This document shows positions 6,771-8,805 of a DNA stretch of 8,805 nucleotides, one piece after another (position 1 is the first letter of the stretch; each line of letters begins with the position of its first letter). Origin of the DNA: Bacteroidales bacterium. GTDB taxonomy: Bacteria; Bacteroidota; Bacteroidia; Bacteroidales; JAFGXI01. The DNA is taken from assembly GCA_026985625.1 (NCBI GenBank), contig JALSQC010000300.1, forward strand, positions 1 through 8,805. The letters run 5' to 3'. The notes below the pieces were generated by a model. The model was not told where the DNA came from and ran no database searches. It worked only from the letters and a program-made list of their open reading frames with translations. The position numbers and the translations under genes are program-made.

Positions 6771-7730
6771 TTAGTTTTTGTTAGGTTCTTTATTATCAGT
6801 TGTTTGTGTCTTGTTGGTTTGTTCCACAAGTTTTATAAATATATCGTTCATTGTAGGCAGAGTTTCGTTAAATTGCAATAATGTTCCGAATTGCATTAAA
6901 TGTTTTACTAAATTATTTGTTTCTAAATTTTTATCAAGAACTTTTATTTTAAGTGTTTCGGAATATTTATTTTTTGCATGTTTTAGTATTTTGTATTGAT
7001 GATTTAACGATGCGTTTAAGTGGTCGAATCCGTTAGCAAATTTAAAGTTGTATATATTAGATTTGTATGATTGTTTTATATCGTTTATGTTTCCTGATAA
7101 AATATTTTTTGATTTGTTTATAAGTGTAATATCATCGCATAGTTCTTCTACCGATTCCATATTATGAGTAGAAAATATAATTGTTGTTCCTTTATTTTTA
7201 AGATTTATAATTTCGGTTTTTAAGATGTTTGTATTTATTGGGTCGAAACCGCTAAATGGTTCGTCGAATATTAAAAGTTCAGGTTCGTGTAATATTGTTA
7301 CTATAAATTGTATTTTTTGTTGCATTCCTTTTGACAGTTCTTCTACTTTACGGTTCCACCAATTTATTATTTCGAATTTATCGAACCAATATTTTAGTTT
7401 TTTTATTGCTTCGGATTTTGATAAACCTTTTAATTGTGCAAGGTAAACAGCTTGTTCGCCAACTTTCATTTTTTTATATAATCCACGTTCTTCGGGCAGA
7501 TAGCCAATATTATAAATATCGTTTGCTTTTAGTTTACGATTTTTAAAAAACAGTTCGCCTTTGTCGGGTGCCGTTATTTGATTTATAATTCTAATTAATG
7601 ATGTTTTTCCTGCTCCGTTAGGACCTAGTAATCCGTAAATTGTTCCTTGTTTGACATTAATACTAACTCCATCGAGTGCTTTGTGATTTGCGTATGATTT
7701 ATGAATATTATCGGCTCTAAAAATTTCCAT
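6771..7730 (-). CDS. ABC transporter ATP-binding protein, NatA-like (ABC-2 exporter)
   Basis: This is the cytoplasmic ATPase powering the NatB-like permease encoded 4 nt downstream. In its 319 residues are Walker A GPNGAGKT (36-43), a Q-loop region reading GYLPEERGLY (76-85; Glu at the usual Gln place, as in this subfamily), signature LSKGM (132-136), Walker B LLIFDEP (152-158) with catalytic E157, and switch H189 (STHNM). All catalytic residues are intact. The C-terminal 100 or so residues form the extra domain (DUF4162-like) seen in ABC-2 ATPases, ending in a polar Thr/Asn/Lys-rich tail. The start is ATG at 7730 after an A-rich stretch. It is the first gene of the two-gene exporter operon. 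Its transcript would start in the AT-rich gap after the tRNA terminator. Confidence 0.94.
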   Translation of the reverse strand: MEIFRADNIHKSYANHKALDGVSINVKQGTIYGLLGPNGAGKTSLIRIINQITAPDKGELFFKNRKLKANDIYNIGYLPEERGLYKKMKVGEQAVYLAQLKGLSKSEAIKKLKYWFDKFEIINWWNRKVEELSKGMQQKIQFIVTILHEPELLIFDEPFSGFDPINTNILKTEIINLKNKGTTIIFSTHNMESVEELCDDITLINKSKNILSGNINDIKQSYKSNIYNFKFANGFDHLNASLNHQYKILKHAKNKYSETLKIKVLDKNLETNNLVKHLMQFGTLLQFNETLPTMNDIFIKLVEQTNKTQTTDNKEPNKN

Positions 7731-7824
7731 AGTTTTTTTAATAAAAAATAATTTGTAAAAATATACATATATTTTAATATAATTTAAACTTATAATATTA
7801 TTTAATTAATATAATTTTTTTTAC
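7731..7824. other. AT-rich intergenic gap upstream of the ABC exporter operon
   Basis: The stretch between the tRNA terminator and natA-like ATG is nearly all A and T. It should carry the exporter promoter, because the terminator at 7825-7856 would stop tRNA transcripts. On the minus strand TATATTTT resembles a -7 box but lacks the final G, and I find no clear -33 element. No ORF or RNA structure is visible. Confidence 0.4.
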
Positions 7825-7856
7825 AAAAAAAAAGACCACCTCGCAACGAGATAGTC
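7825..7856 (-). terminator. Rho-independent terminator of the tRNA-Gly/tRNA-Leu unit
   Basis: On the minus strand GACTATCTCG (7856-7847) pairs with CGAGGTGGTC (7843-7834) across a TTG loop, and nine Ts follow (7833-7825). All ten positions pair if two G-U pairs are allowed; the same sequence read on the plus strand would have two C-A mismatches. This fixes the orientation and places the terminator 7 nt after the tRNA-Leu 3' end. Confidence 0.9.
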
Positions 7857-7863
7857 TTTTTTG

Positions 7864-7949
7864 TACCCGGGGCCGGGGTCGAACCGGCACGGACATTGCT
7901 GTCCACTGGATTTTAAGTCCAGCGCGTCTACCAATTCCGCCACCTGGGC
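7864..7949 (-). tRNA. tRNA-Leu (anticodon UAA)
   Basis: The 86-nt class II tRNA has a D arm containing GAATTGGTAGAC, anticodon arm CTGGA-CTTAAAA-TCCAG (anticodon TAA at 7915-7913), long variable arm GGACA-GCAA-TGTCC and T arm GCCGG-TTCGACC-CCGGC. The acceptor stem is GCCCAGG against CCCGGGT with discriminator A73, so position 1-72 is G-U and position 5-68 is an A-C mismatch. CCA is not encoded (the next bases are CAA), as is common in Bacteroidota. It follows tRNA-Gly by 27 nt in the same transcript. Confidence 0.96.
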
Positions 7950-7976
7950 TTCTTTATAAAAAAAGAACTTTTTTTG

Positions 7977-8049
<73 letters not shown>

Positions 8050-8061
8050 AAATTGCGAATG

Positions 8062-8091
8062 CAAAAATAATATTTATTTTTATCTTGCAAA
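8062..8091 (-). promoter_or_regulatory. Bacteroidota-type promoter of the tRNA-Gly/tRNA-Leu unit
   Basis: On the minus strand a TTTG -33 element (8091-8088) is followed after 18 bp by TATTTTTG (8069-8062), an exact match to TAnnTTTG. Spacing and both boxes fit the primary sigma consensus known from Bacteroides. Transcription would start only a few bases before the tRNA-Gly 5' end at 8049, leaving a very short leader. It lies just after the mutS stop (8111). Confidence 0.8.
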
Positions 8092-8110
8092 AAAACTTTA
8101 AATAAAAAAT

Positions 8111-8805
8111 CTATTTTTTTAATAAATTTCTTATTTCGTTAAGTTTATTTAATGCTTCGATTGGTGTTAAGTCGTTAATATTTATATCTCTAAGTTCTTT
8201 ACTTATTTGTGATAGTACAGGGTCGTCGAGTTTATAAAAACTTAATTGGTAGCCTTCGCGGTTATTATTTATGTTATCAATATTTTTTGATATATTTTCT
8301 TTATTGTTTGAGTTTTCTAATTCTTTTAAAATTTGTTTTGCCCGTTTTACAAGACTTTTAGGCATTCCTGCCATTTCGGCAACGTGTATTCCAAAGCTGT
8401 GCTTTGTTCCTCCGCGTTCGAGTTTTCGAATAAAAATAACTTTATTTTTTAGTTCTTTTACCGACACATTATAGTTTTTTACTCTTTTAAAATGTTTTTC
8501 TATCTCGTTAAGTTCGTGATAATGAGTAGCAAATAATGTTTTTGCTTTTGCTGTAGGATGTTCGTGAATATATTCTACAATAGACCAAGCTATTGATATT
8601 CCATCGTATGTGCTTGTTCCTCGTCCTATTTCGTCTAAAAGAATTAGGCTACGGTTTGATATGTTGTTTAATATGCTTGCAGATTCGGTCATTTCTACCA
8701 TAAAGGTAGAATCTCCGGCAGATATATTATCTGATGCTCCTACTCGTGTAAATATTTTATCGACTATGCCTATTTTTGCCGAGTCGGCAGGGATGTAGCT
8801 TCCTA
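8111..8805 (-). CDS. mutS: DNA mismatch repair protein MutS, C-terminal fragment (runs off right edge)
   Basis: About 230 C-terminal residues are visible; the frame is open to the right edge, so the gene begins beyond base 8805. MutS binds mismatches as a dimer and uses ATP to recruit MutL. The fragment enters the ATPase domain just after the expected Walker A motif (outside the window) with GSYIPADSAKIGIVDKIFTR. It then shows the conserved STFMVEMTE, Walker B SLILLDEIGRGTSTYDG and the ATHYHEL motif with its His. After the IHVAEMAGMP segment comes a low-complexity Asn/Lys/Glu-rich linker and a C-terminal dimerisation-like tail ending NEIRNLLKK. An internal ATG at 8701 is not the true start because homology continues upstream. 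The tRNA promoter begins 20 bp after the stop. Confidence 0.96.
   Translation of the reverse strand, partial: GSYIPADSAKIGIVDKIFTRVGASDNISAGDSTFMVEMTESASILNNISNRSLILLDEIGRGTSTYDGISIAWSIVEYIHEHPTAKAKTLFATHYHELNEIEKHFKRVKNYNVSVKELKNKVIFIRKLERGGTKHSFGIHVAEMAGMPKSLVKRAKQILKELENSNNKENISKNIDNINNNREGYQLSFYKLDDPVLSQISKELRDININDLTPIEALNKLNEIRNLLKK

Noticed and set aside
6767..6829. TTG start extending the ABC permease by 21 residues
   Set aside because: It would overlap the end of the ATPase gene; ATG at 6766 gives the usual NatB-like N-terminus and a 4-nt gap.
8699..8701. ATG at 8701 as the start of a separate short MutS-like protein
   Set aside because: The same frame continues to the right edge with well-conserved MutS sequence, so this is an internal Met of a gene cut by the window.

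Overview
The window is about 8.8 kb of strongly AT-rich chromosomal DNA, almost certainly from a member of the Bacteroidota (Bacteroidales-like). Supporting signs are the protein families present, start codons preceded by A-rich stretches rather than Shine-Dalgarno sequences, tRNA genes without an encoded CCA, an Obg protein lacking the C-terminal OCT domain, a short LID-less adenylate kinase, and a near-perfect Bacteroidota-type promoter (TTTG, 18 bp, TAnnTTTG) in front of a tRNA pair. All genes except purE lie on the minus strand. This assignment rests on motif recognition only.

From left to right: (1) positions 1-1471 hold a two-gene operon for a membrane iron-sulfur electron-transfer module. 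A NarI/HdrC-like membrane protein with two [4Fe-4S] motifs is followed by a CCG-domain, HdrB/HdrD-like protein that runs off the left edge. (2) Positions 1579-4812 form a tightly packed four-gene operon. In transcription order these are a fused hypoxanthine phosphoribosyltransferase-adenylate kinase, the ribosome-assembly GTPase Obg, a PAP2 phosphatase and the tRNA t6A enzyme TsaC/Sua5, with joins of -1, +3 and -8 nt. (3) purE (4923-5429, plus strand) diverges from that operon across an about 110-bp AT-rich region with a repeated 16-mer, and its 3' end lies 8 bp from the convergent ABC operon. (4) Positions 5438-7730 encode a NatA/NatB-type ABC-2 exporter, ATPase first, then permease. (5) Positions 7834-8091 are a self-contained tRNA-Gly(GCC)/tRNA-Leu(UAA) unit with its own promoter and a strong intrinsic terminator. 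(6) Positions 8111-8805 are the C-terminal part of mutS, which enters from the right edge.

The content is mostly core housekeeping: purine salvage (Hpt), nucleotide balance (Adk), de novo purine synthesis (PurE), ribosome assembly (Obg), tRNA modification and supply, and mismatch repair. I see no mobile element, CRISPR array, phage gene, defence island or convincing undescribed system. The points most worth a second look are the Hpt-Adk fusion, the Cys-to-Ser change in the CCG-domain protein, the repeated 16-mer between hpt-adk and purE, and the imperfect acceptor stem of tRNA-Leu.
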